Assembly: GCF_900101545.1 (NCBI RefSeq)
Contig: NZ_FMZU01000006.1
Coordinates: forward strand, 186,001 to 250,000
From: Variovorax sp. CF079
Lineage (GTDB): Bacteria > Pseudomonadota > Gammaproteobacteria > Burkholderiales > Burkholderiaceae_C
Reading direction: 5' to 3'
DNA length: 64,000 nt
Shown here in pieces: positions 57,747-64,000 of the stretch. The notes under the pieces are model-generated. The model had not been told where the DNA came from, searched no databases, and saw only the letters and a list, made by a program, of their open reading frames with translations. Both the position numbers and the translations under genes were made by a program. Each line of letters starts with the position of its first letter. Within the stretch, counting starts at the first letter, position 1.

Positions 57747-57788
57747 CCCCAAACTACAGGCATTCCACAACCACTTCGAAAGCGCACC

Positions 57789-58550
57789 ATGTCCCCAAGC
57801 ACTTCTTCCAAGCCCGTTCTGGCCGGCAAGACGGCCTTCGTCACCGGCGGCTCGCGAGGCATCGGCGCCGCCATCGTGCGGCGTCTCGCCAAGGACGGCG
57901 CCGCCGTCGCCTTCAGCTATGCCAGCAACGAGGCTGCGGCCAAGGAACTTGCCGGCAGCATCGAAGCCGCGGGCGGGCGCGCGATCGCGCTGCGCGTCGA
58001 CAGCGCCGATGCCGATGCGCTGCGCACGGCGATCGACGAAAGCGCGCGCACCTTCGGCCGGCTCGACATCCTGGTCAACAACGCCGGCGTTCTCAAGCTG
58101 GGCGCCGCCGACCAGATCTCGCTGGAAGACTTCGACCTCACGCTGAACGTCAACGTGCGCGCCGTCTTCGTCGCCATCCAGGCGGCGCTGCGCCACATGG
58201 GCGAGGGCGGCCGCATCATCAACATCGGCAGCACCAACGCCGAGCGCATGCCCTTCCCTGGCGGCGGCGTCTATGCGATGAGCAAGTCCGCACTCACCGG
58301 GCTCGTGCAAGGCTTCGCGCGCGACCTCGGCCCGCGCGGCATCACGATCAACAACGTGCAGCCCGGCCCGGTCGATACCGACATGAACCCCAAGGACGGC
58401 CCGATGGCCTCGGCCATGCATGGTTTCATGGCCATTCCGCGGCACGGCCGCGGCGAAGAGATCGCGGGCATGGTGGCCTACCTCTCGAGCCCGGAAGCGG
58501 CCTTCGTGACCGGCGCGGGCCTCAACATCGACGGTGGGTTTGCAGCCTGA
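57789..58550 (+). CDS. SDR family oxidoreductase
   Basis: This 253-residue classical SDR has AFVTGGSRGIGAAIVRRLAK (TGxxxGIG), ILVNNAGVLKLGAAD (NNAG), IINIGSTNAERMPFPGGGVY with the catalytic Ser, YAMSK (YxxxK) and NNVQPGPVDTDMNP. SYAS after the second strand suggests NADP preference. The pairing with LysR resembles quinone- or aldehyde-responsive SDR units. Its last 73 bases overlap the convergent MarR gene. Confidence 0.88.
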   Translation: MSPSTSSKPVLAGKTAFVTGGSRGIGAAIVRRLAKDGAAVAFSYASNEAAAKELAGSIEAAGGRAIALRVDSADADALRTAIDESARTFGRLDILVNNAGVLKLGAADQISLEDFDLTLNVNVRAVFVAIQAALRHMGEGGRIINIGSTNAERMPFPGGGVYAMSKSALTGLVQGFARDLGPRGITINNVQPGPVDTDMNPKDGPMASAMHGFMAIPRHGRGEEIAGMVAYLSSPEAAFVTGAGLNIDGGFAA

Positions 58551-58993
58551 GCGTCCGGGCCGGCCACCGACGCGATCAGCCGGTCGAGGGTGGCACTCAG
58601 GTGCTTCAGATCTTCGGCGCCGACGCCCGCGAACAGCTCGGCCTCGCGTTCCCACGCCTGCACGCGGACCGTCTCGAACAGCGCCTTGCCGGCGCTGCTC
58701 AGGTGGAGGCGGCTGCGGCGCAGGTCGGTCGGGTCTTCGTGGCGGTGCAGGCGCTTGTGGCGCTTCAGCCCCGCCAGCGCGCGGCTCACCGCCATCTTGT
58801 CGAGGCCGGTGAGCTCGCAAAGCTGCGTGGCCGTCAGGCCGGGCTGCGTGCCCAGCACCGCCATCGTGCGCCACTCGTTGAGCGTGAGCGCGTGCTGGCG
58901 CCCGACCCGCTGCTGGAAAGGCCGCGCCGTCAGGTTGACGACCCGGACCAGCTTGAAGAAGACCGAGTCCTCGAAGCCAGCCTCGGTGTTCAT
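58478..58993 (-). CDS. MarR family regulator, last gene of the E1 operon
   Basis: The 171-residue protein has a MarR-type HTH: LTATQLCELTGLDKMAVSRA, then LHRHEDPTDLRRSRLHLSSA for the wing. Its start overlaps the E1 beta stop in ATGA, so it is translated with the dehydrogenase subunits. Its C-terminal part (about 24 codons) lies opposite the end of the SDR gene, and the tail after VAGPDAQAA may be non-essential. It probably regulates the E1 operon. Confidence 0.82.
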   Translation of the reverse strand: MNTEAGFEDSVFFKLVRVVNLTARPFQQRVGRQHALTLNEWRTMAVLGTQPGLTATQLCELTGLDKMAVSRALAGLKRHKRLHRHEDPTDLRRSRLHLSSAGKALFETVRVQAWEREAELFAGVGAEDLKHLSATLDRLIASVAGPDAQAANPPSMLRPAPVTKAASGLER

Positions 58994-59988
58994 CCGCACA
59001 AGGCCCTGGCAGTTTGAACGATCCGCTCGGCGCCGACGCGCGATTGCGCTTCGAGCACCGGCGAATAGCCGACCGGGATGCGCGGCGCGCCCAGGCGTGC
59101 GACCCGGCAGCCGGTGGCCTCCGCCGCACTGGCCGCGATCTCGGCGCCGAAGCCGGCGGCCTGCACCGCCTCGTGCACGACCAGCAGGCGGCCCGTGCGT
59201 TCGCAGGAGGAGAGCACCGACTCGCGGTCCCAGGGCCACAGCGTGCGCAGGTCGAGCAGATCGACCTCGATGCCTTCGGCCGCCAGCGTGTCGCAGGCGG
59301 CGCCACACGCCTGCATCTGCCGGCTCCAGCTCACCAGCGTGAGCGCGTTGCCGCGGCGCAGCTGCGCCGCCTTGCCGAGCGGCACCACCCGCGTTTCGTC
59401 GACCTCGCCGCGCGAGGCCCACAGGTTCTTGTGCTCGATGTAGACCACCGGGTCGCCGCACTGCATCGCGGCGCGCAGCAGCGAATGGTTGTCCTGCGGC
59501 GTCGAAGGGCACACCACCACCACGCCCGGCAGGTGCGCGAACCAGGCTTCGAGCGACTGCGAATGCTGCGCCGCCGAGGCATCCCAGATGCCGCCCGGCA
59601 TGCGCGCGACCATCGGCACACGGCCCTGGCCGCCGAACATGAAGCGGTTCTTGGCGGCCTGGTTCACCAGCTCGTCCATGCCGCACAGCGCGAAGTCGAC
59701 CACGCGCATCTCGACCACCGGCCTGAGTCCTGCCAGCGCCATGCCGACGCCAGCGCCCATGATCGCGGCCTCGGAGATCGGCGTGTCGATCACGCGCTCG
59801 GCGCCGAAGCGCTGCTGCAGCCCCTTGTACTGGCCGAAGATGCCGCCGCGGCCGACGTCCTCGCCGAGCACGACCACGCGCGAATCGGCTTCCATTTCGC
59901 GCTGTACCGCGAGCGCGGCCGCTTCGGCATAGCTGAGTTCGTGCACAGTGCTGCCGGCGGCGCGGCCGCCCGCGATGTCGCTCGTCAT
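58990..59988 (-). CDS. 2-oxoacid (pyruvate/acetoin-type) dehydrogenase E1 beta subunit
   Basis: This 332-residue protein is a transketolase-like beta subunit. It has LSYAEAAALAVQREMEADSR, VVLGEDVGRGGIFGQYKGLQ, RVIDTPISEAAIMGAGVGMA and LDLRTLWPWDRESVLSSCER, the usual E1 beta signatures. It forms an alpha2-beta2 enzyme with the gene before it and decarboxylates a 2-oxoacid or acetoin with TPP. E2 and E3 are not in the window. ATG 59988 overlaps the alpha stop in ATGA; ATG 59994 is also possible. Confidence 0.88.
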   Translation of the reverse strand: MTSDIAGGRAAGSTVHELSYAEAAALAVQREMEADSRVVVLGEDVGRGGIFGQYKGLQQRFGAERVIDTPISEAAIMGAGVGMALAGLRPVVEMRVVDFALCGMDELVNQAAKNRFMFGGQGRVPMVARMPGGIWDASAAQHSQSLEAWFAHLPGVVVVCPSTPQDNHSLLRAAMQCGDPVVYIEHKNLWASRGEVDETRVVPLGKAAQLRRGNALTLVSWSRQMQACGAACDTLAAEGIEVDLLDLRTLWPWDRESVLSSCERTGRLLVVHEAVQAAGFGAEIAASAAEATGCRVARLGAPRIPVGYSPVLEAQSRVGAERIVQTARALCG

Positions 59989-61004
59989 GTCCATTGGCCC
60001 GCTCCGGTGGTCTGCACATCGGTGAAGGCGGCGCCGGGCTCGGGCCAGGGCGCGGCATCGGCGGCGGCGAGTGCGGCGGCGACTTCTGCCTCCGCCTCGT
60101 CCTCGATCGCATCGAGCAGAGCGGCGTCCATGCCGTCGGCGATCAGGCGGCCGCGCGCCCGCGCGACCGGGTCGGTCTCCAGCGCCGCAGCCAGCTCGGC
60201 CGGGTCGCGGTAGGCGGCGAGGTCGACCGACACATGGCCCTTCACGCGGTAGGTGAGCGCGTGCAGCAGCCGCGGCCCGCCGCCGGCGCGCACCTCGGCG
60301 ACCAGCCTGCCCGCGGCCGCATGCACCGCGAACACGTCGTTGCCGTCGACCCGGGTGGCGGCGATGTCCATCGCCTCGGCGCGCGCGGAGGCGCCTTCGC
60401 CGGCGGTCATCGGGCCGCTGGCGGTGGTTGCGCTCCAGCGGTTGTCCTCGCAGACGAAGAGCACCGGCAGCCGGTACACGCGCGCCCAGTTCAGCGACTC
60501 GAGAAAGGGGCCGCGGTTGATCGCGCCGTCGCCGAAGAAGCAGACCGTGATCGCATCCTTCTTCTGCAGCTTCTGGGCATGCGCCGCGCCAACCGCGATC
60601 GGCAGCCCGGCCGCGACCACGCCGTTGGCGCCCAGCATGCCGACCGAGAAGTCGGCGATGTGCATCGAGCCGCCCTTGCCGCCGTTGAAGCCGCTGGCCT
60701 TGCCGAACAGCTCGCACATCATGCGCACGAGGTCGGCGCCCTTGGCCAGCGTGTGGCCGTGGCCGCGGTGAGTCGAGGTCAGGTAGTCGGCGGGGAGCAG
60801 ATGGGCGCAGACGCCGGCTGGCACCGCCTCCTGGCCGGTCGACAGATGCAGCGGGCCGCGAACCTTGGCGACGCCGGCGGCTTCCTGGCCGTAGGCGCTC
60901 ACGCCACCCTGGCTGGCCGCCTCGGCGGCATTCTCGAAGGCGCGGATGCGCAGCATCGTGCGGTAGAGCGCGCGCCGCGCGGGCTCGGGAATCGGCAAAT
61001 CCAT
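59985..61004 (-). CDS. 2-oxoacid (pyruvate/acetoin-type) dehydrogenase E1 alpha subunit
   Basis: The 339-residue protein has GPLHLSTGQEAVPAGVCAHL, YLTSTHRGHGHTLAKGADLV and FGDGAINRGPFLESLNWARV, followed by VLFVCEDN, the TPP motif GDG...N. The region GFNGGKGGSMHIADFSVGM carries the phosphorylation-loop equivalent. It is closest to acetoin dehydrogenase and bacterial PDH alpha chains. The regulator immediately upstream resembles AcoR in domain content, which favours acetoin, but substrate is not proven. Confidence 0.88.
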   Translation of the reverse strand: MDLPIPEPARRALYRTMLRIRAFENAAEAASQGGVSAYGQEAAGVAKVRGPLHLSTGQEAVPAGVCAHLLPADYLTSTHRGHGHTLAKGADLVRMMCELFGKASGFNGGKGGSMHIADFSVGMLGANGVVAAGLPIAVGAAHAQKLQKKDAITVCFFGDGAINRGPFLESLNWARVYRLPVLFVCEDNRWSATTASGPMTAGEGASARAEAMDIAATRVDGNDVFAVHAAAGRLVAEVRAGGGPRLLHALTYRVKGHVSVDLAAYRDPAELAAALETDPVARARGRLIADGMDAALLDAIEDEAEAEVAAALAAADAAPWPEPGAAFTDVQTTGAGQWT

Positions 61005-61101
61005 ATCGGCTCCAGCGCAGCACACATCTGCGCTTTGCCGAAAATCGTATCGGGCGTGACCAATGCGCGTGAGCGGGCTAACCCGGCCGCGAGGCCGACC
61101 T

Positions 61102-62289
61102 TCATTCAGGCGCGTTCTGCTGCCAGCTCTTGAGACGGCGATAGAGCGTGCCGCGCGACACCCGCAGTTGGCGCGCGGCATGCGAGATGTTGCCGTAGTG
61201 CGTAGCCAGGGTCTCCTCGATCAGCTTGCGGCTGTGGCCGCGCAGCGTGCCGTCGCTGGCGGGCGGCTGGGTCGGCGCGACCGGCTGTACCTCGTCGAGT
61301 GGCGTCGAGTCGTTGGGCGCTTCGGCCGGCACGTTCACCGCATGCCGGAAATCGACCCCGTCGTGCGCCTGCAGCCGGGCCTGCAGCCAGACGCCGAGCC
61401 CGCTTGCGAGCCGCACCGGCTGCGCGGCCTCGTGGCGGGTCATGCGCAGCAGGCCCTCGAGGTCGAGGCCGAACAACTGCTCGGCATCGCAGGCCCCAGA
61501 CTCTGGCAGCCGGCCGATCAGCCGCATGCCGGCCGTGTTGAGCCAGGCCACGGTGCCATCGGGCGCGATGCCGGCCAGGGCCTCGAGCGGCGTGCCCAGC
61601 AGCGCCGGGCTGGCCTGGAAGCGCAGCACCAGCCGGTCCTGCGACTGCGCCTGCAGCAGGCGGTTCTCGATCGTCGTCGCGTAGAGCGCGACCATCGACG
61701 CGGCATCGAAGCCGAAGCGCCGCGCCTCGACCGAGATGTCGAGCACCGCGGCCAGCCGGCCGTGCACGTCGCGGATCGGTGCCGCCGCGCACTGCATCTC
61801 GCGCAGGTACTCGAAGTAGTGCTCGGCGCCCTGCACCGTGCAGGCCTGGCCGGTGGTCGCCACGATGCCCGGCGCCGTGGTGCCGACCACGCTCTCGGCG
61901 ATGTTGACGCCCAGGCGAGCGGTCTTCTGCAGGATCGGCTGCTGCGCCGCGGCCGGATGGTGCGTGACGTGCATGATCACGCCCTGCGCATCGGTCAGCA
62001 GCACGCGGCAGTCGGTGCCGGCGAGCGAGCTCTCCATGCTCGCCAGCTCGTGGCGCGCGGCCTCGAGCAGCTCGCGGTTGCGGCCCAGCGTGCCGTGCAG
62101 GCGGCTCGGCGTGACGGCGTCGAAGGCGATGACGCGGCGCGTGTTCGCATGGGCGCGCGTGCAGCGCATCCACGACTGGAGCACCGCCTCGCCGACCAGG
62201 CCGGAAGGGCGCACGCCTTCCTCGAAGAACTGCTGCCGGGCCAGCGCCACGCGCTCGGCGCGCGTATTGGCGAAGGGGGACAGGGGCAT
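61102..62289 (-). CDS. GAF-Fis regulator of AcoR type without the AAA+ domain
   Basis: The 395-residue protein has an AcoR-like N-terminus (VLQSWMRCTRAHANTRRVIA), a GAF domain around CRVLLTDAQGVIMHVTH and GVNIAESVVGTTAPGIVATT, and a PAS-like part near GIAPDGTVAWLNTAGMRLIG. The Fis-type HTH is at the end (HYGNISHAARQLRVSRGTLY). The GAFTGA-bearing AAA+ module that normally lies between sensor and HTH is absent. It therefore cannot remodel sigma-54 polymerase and must act as a conventional activator or repressor. It is divergent from the PQQ dehydrogenase gene. Confidence 0.88.
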   Translation of the reverse strand: MPLSPFANTRAERVALARQQFFEEGVRPSGLVGEAVLQSWMRCTRAHANTRRVIAFDAVTPSRLHGTLGRNRELLEAARHELASMESSLAGTDCRVLLTDAQGVIMHVTHHPAAAQQPILQKTARLGVNIAESVVGTTAPGIVATTGQACTVQGAEHYFEYLREMQCAAAPIRDVHGRLAAVLDISVEARRFGFDAASMVALYATTIENRLLQAQSQDRLVLRFQASPALLGTPLEALAGIAPDGTVAWLNTAGMRLIGRLPESGACDAEQLFGLDLEGLLRMTRHEAAQPVRLASGLGVWLQARLQAHDGVDFRHAVNVPAEAPNDSTPLDEVQPVAPTQPPASDGTLRGHSRKLIEETLATHYGNISHAARQLRVSRGTLYRRLKSWQQNAPE

Positions 62290-62320
62290 GGCCGTCTCCT
62301 GTGATCGAGGAGGCTGAATT

Positions 62321-62337
62321 TGTTCCGCAATGGAACA
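62321..62337. promoter_or_regulatory. Candidate operator between the GAF-Fis regulator and PQQ dehydrogenase
   Basis: TGTTCC-GCAAT-GGAACA is a perfect 6-5-6 dyad, 32 bases before the regulator start and 82 before the dehydrogenase start. Fis-type HTH dimers of AcoR relatives bind dyads of this size. I found no good sigma-54 promoter (GG-N10-GC with full flanks) in the gap. Confidence 0.6.
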
Positions 62338-62418
62338 GTCGAGGTCTAGGGAAATCCCGAGGGTGAACAAAGCGTGCGCGCGCACCATTCTTCGATACAC
62401 AACGACCGGAGACGCACG

Positions 62419-64000
62419 ATGAACAAGACCCACGCCGCGCTCGCGCTCGGCGCGCTGCTGTGCCTGGCCGCAGCACCCGCCGCGGCCCAGACCAAGGGCT
62501 CCGCCGAGCACATCAAGGCCGTCACGCAGCGCGTGGACGGCAACTTCATCCGCAGCAACGCCGCGAAGACGGCCGACTGGCCCAGCCATGGCCTCGACTA
62601 CGCGGAAACGCGCTTCAGCAAGCTCGACCAGATCAACGCCGGCAACGTGAAGGAGCTCGGCCTCGCCTGGTCCTACAACCTCGAATCCACGCGCGGCGTG
62701 GAGGCCACGCCGCTGGTGGTCGACGGCATCATGTACGTCAGCGCCTCCTGGAGCGTGGTGCACGCCATCGACGTGCGCACCGGCAAGAAGATCTGGAGCT
62801 TCGATCCGAAGGTGGACAAGTCCAAGGGCTTCAAGGGCTGCTGCGACGTGGTCAACCGCGGCGTCGCGCTCTACCAGGGCAAGGTGTTCGTGGGGGCCTA
62901 CGACGGGCGCCTGATCGCGCTCGATGCCGCCACCGGCCAGCCGGTCTGGGAGAAGGACACCATCGTCGACCGTTCGAAGTCCTACACCATCACCGGCGCG
63001 CCGCGCGTCTTCAAGGGCAAGGTGGTCATCGGCAACGGCGGCGCCGAGTACGGCGTGCGCGGCTACATCACGGCCTACGACGCGGCCACCGGCGAGCAGA
63101 AGTGGCGCTGGTTCACCGTGCCGGGCGACCCGTCCAAGCCCTTCGAGGACGCCTCGATGGCCAAGGCCGCCAAGACCTGGGACCCTTCGGCCAAATACTG
63201 GGAGGCGGGCGGCGGCGGCACCGCCTGGGACACGCTCGCCTTCGACCCCGAGCTCAACCTCATGTACGTGGGCACCGGCAACGGCTCGCCATGGGCGCGC
63301 AGCAAGCGCAGCCCCAAGGGCGGCGACAACCTCTACTTGGCCTCGATCGTCGCGCTCAACCCCGACACCGGCAAATACGTCTGGCACTACCAGCAGACGC
63401 CAGGCGACAACTGGGACTACACCTCGACCCAACCGATGATCCTGGCCGACCTGAAGATCGACGGCAAGCCGCGCAAGGTGATCCTGCATGCGCCGAAGAA
63501 CGGCTTCTTCTTCGTCATCGACCGCAGCAACGGCAAGTTCATCTCGGCCAAGAATTTCGTCGAGGTGAACTGGGCCACCGGCTACGACAAGAAAGGCCGG
63601 CCGATCGAGGTGGCCGCCGCGCGCCAGAACGAGAAGCCCGGCGACAGCATCCCCGGCCCCTTCGGCGCGCACAACTGGCATTCGATGTCCTTCAATCCGC
63701 AGACCGGCCTGGTCTACCTGCCGGCGCAGAACATCCCGCTGAGCCTGATGGACGACAAGGCCTGGAAGTTCAACGAGAACATGCCGGCCCGGCCGCATGC
63801 AGCGCTCGGCTGGAACACCGCCATGTTCATCAATGCCGAGCCGCCCAAGAGCAAGCCCATGGGCCGCCTCGTCGCGTGGGACCCGGTGGCGCAGAAGGAA
63901 GCCTGGGGCGTCGAGCATGTCTCGCCCTGGAACGGCGGCACGCTGACCACGGCCGGCAACCTGGTGTTCCAGGGCACGGCCGACGGGCGCTTCGCGGCCT
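62419..64000 (+). CDS. PQQ-dependent alcohol dehydrogenase, partial (3' end off the right edge)
   Basis: The visible 527 codons start with a signal peptide ([20 protein letters not shown] ending AAAQ). They carry beta-propeller W motifs ([28 protein letters not shown]). Cys141-Cys142 form the vicinal disulfide that sits over PQQ (GFKGCCDVV), and the catalytic Asp is Asp333 ([10 protein letters not shown]). Thr335 stands where lanthanide enzymes have Asp, so calcium is the expected metal. It oxidises alcohols in the periplasm. A C-terminal cytochrome c domain, as in quinohaemoproteins, would lie beyond the window. The ATG follows GGAGACG. Confidence 0.93.
   Translation, partial: MNKTHAALALGALLCLAAAPAAAQTKGSAEHIKAVTQRVDGNFIRSNAAKTADWPSHGLDYAETRFSKLDQINAGNVKELGLAWSYNLESTRGVEATPLVVDGIMYVSASWSVVHAIDVRTGKKIWSFDPKVDKSKGFKGCCDVVNRGVALYQGKVFVGAYDGRLIALDAATGQPVWEKDTIVDRSKSYTITGAPRVFKGKVVIGNGGAEYGVRGYITAYDAATGEQKWRWFTVPGDPSKPFEDASMAKAAKTWDPSAKYWEAGGGGTAWDTLAFDPELNLMYVGTGNGSPWARSKRSPKGGDNLYLASIVALNPDTGKYVWHYQQTPGDNWDYTSTQPMILADLKIDGKPRKVILHAPKNGFFFVIDRSNGKFISAKNFVEVNWATGYDKKGRPIEVAAARQNEKPGDSIPGPFGAHNWHSMSFNPQTGLVYLPAQNIPLSLMDDKAWKFNENMPARPHAALGWNTAMFINAEPPKSKPMGRLVAWDPVAQKEAWGVEHVSPWNGGTLTTAGNLVFQGTADGRFAA

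Noticed and set aside
63400-63430. Lanthanide-dependent alcohol dehydrogenase
   Set aside because: The residue two after the catalytic Asp333 is Thr335, not the Asp typical of lanthanide enzymes.
62290-63918. Minus-strand open frame extending the GAF-Fis regulator across the PQQ dehydrogenase
   Set aside because: The PQQ dehydrogenase on the plus strand has signal peptide, disulfide and catalytic motifs; the antisense frame has none.

Overview
The window is a gene-dense, very GC-rich chromosomal segment. It fits a betaproteobacterium of the Comamonadaceae, most likely Variovorax or a close relative. The markers are a PhaM-type PHA granule regulator, a DUF1840 protein, two orphan Bug-type periplasmic binding proteins, a CoA-dependent anthranilate-type pathway, tandem glycine riboswitches in front of D-amino-acid-dehydrogenase-like genes, and a spc/alpha ribosomal operon with infA after secY. 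I see no rRNA, IS element, prophage or CRISPR array. The genus is an inference.

Layout. 1-3398: a YwqK-like exported protein (cut by the left edge), a VOC protein, a PLP cystathionine-gamma-synthase-type enzyme and a TraB/GumN protein. 3428-6694: a compact copper module (DUF2946, TonB-dependent receptor, PCu(A)C chaperone). 6778-8854: PhaM and a FIST protein, closed by an intergenic repeat that recurs inverted at 55486-55607. 8992-12158: a Bug/M20 amidohydrolase operon with a divergent LysR regulator. 12168-15292: a tandem duplication of glycine riboswitch plus FAD amino-acid oxidoreductase, the upstream copy looking decayed. 15328-24162: an XRE regulator, a three-gene lipid operon (CREST-type hydrolase, MFS-acyltransferase fusion, PAP2 phosphatase), a YiaA-like protein, three translationally coupled envelope genes ending in a Tat-like flavoprotein, and a zinc-ribbon membrane protein. 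24135-26426: a sugar-type SDR, an aldose epimerase and a small exported protein. 26434-36713: queuosine genes (tgt, queA), recG, oxyR-dps with a candidate OxyR site, a siderophore receptor, ubiA and proC.

36884-46210: the spc and alpha operons from rplN to rplQ, with a structured leader, hairpins flanking rpsD, initiator tRNA-fMet and a strong terminator. 46445-46855: an unknown gene behind a CRP-like site. 46882-53780: a six-gene minus-strand operon (2-aminobenzoyl-CoA monooxygenase/reductase type flavoprotein, MarR, enoyl-CoA hydratase, acyl-CoA dehydrogenase, aryl-CoA ligase, RidA), with a perfect palindrome overlapping its promoter. 53879-58550: a Cfa-like methyltransferase, DUF1840, a second Bug protein, and a LysR/SDR divergent pair. 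58478-62289: an E1 alpha/E1 beta/MarR operon and a GAF-Fis regulator without an AAA+ domain. 62419-64000: a PQQ-dependent alcohol dehydrogenase cut by the right edge.

The genes point to a metabolically versatile soil or rhizosphere aerobe that breaks down aromatics, amino acids and alcohols. Much of the accessory gene content sits in short regulator-plus-operon blocks with recognisable dyad operators. The least described parts are the duplicated riboswitch-oxidoreductase unit, the CREST/acyltransferase/PAP2 lipid operon and the coupled envelope trio.
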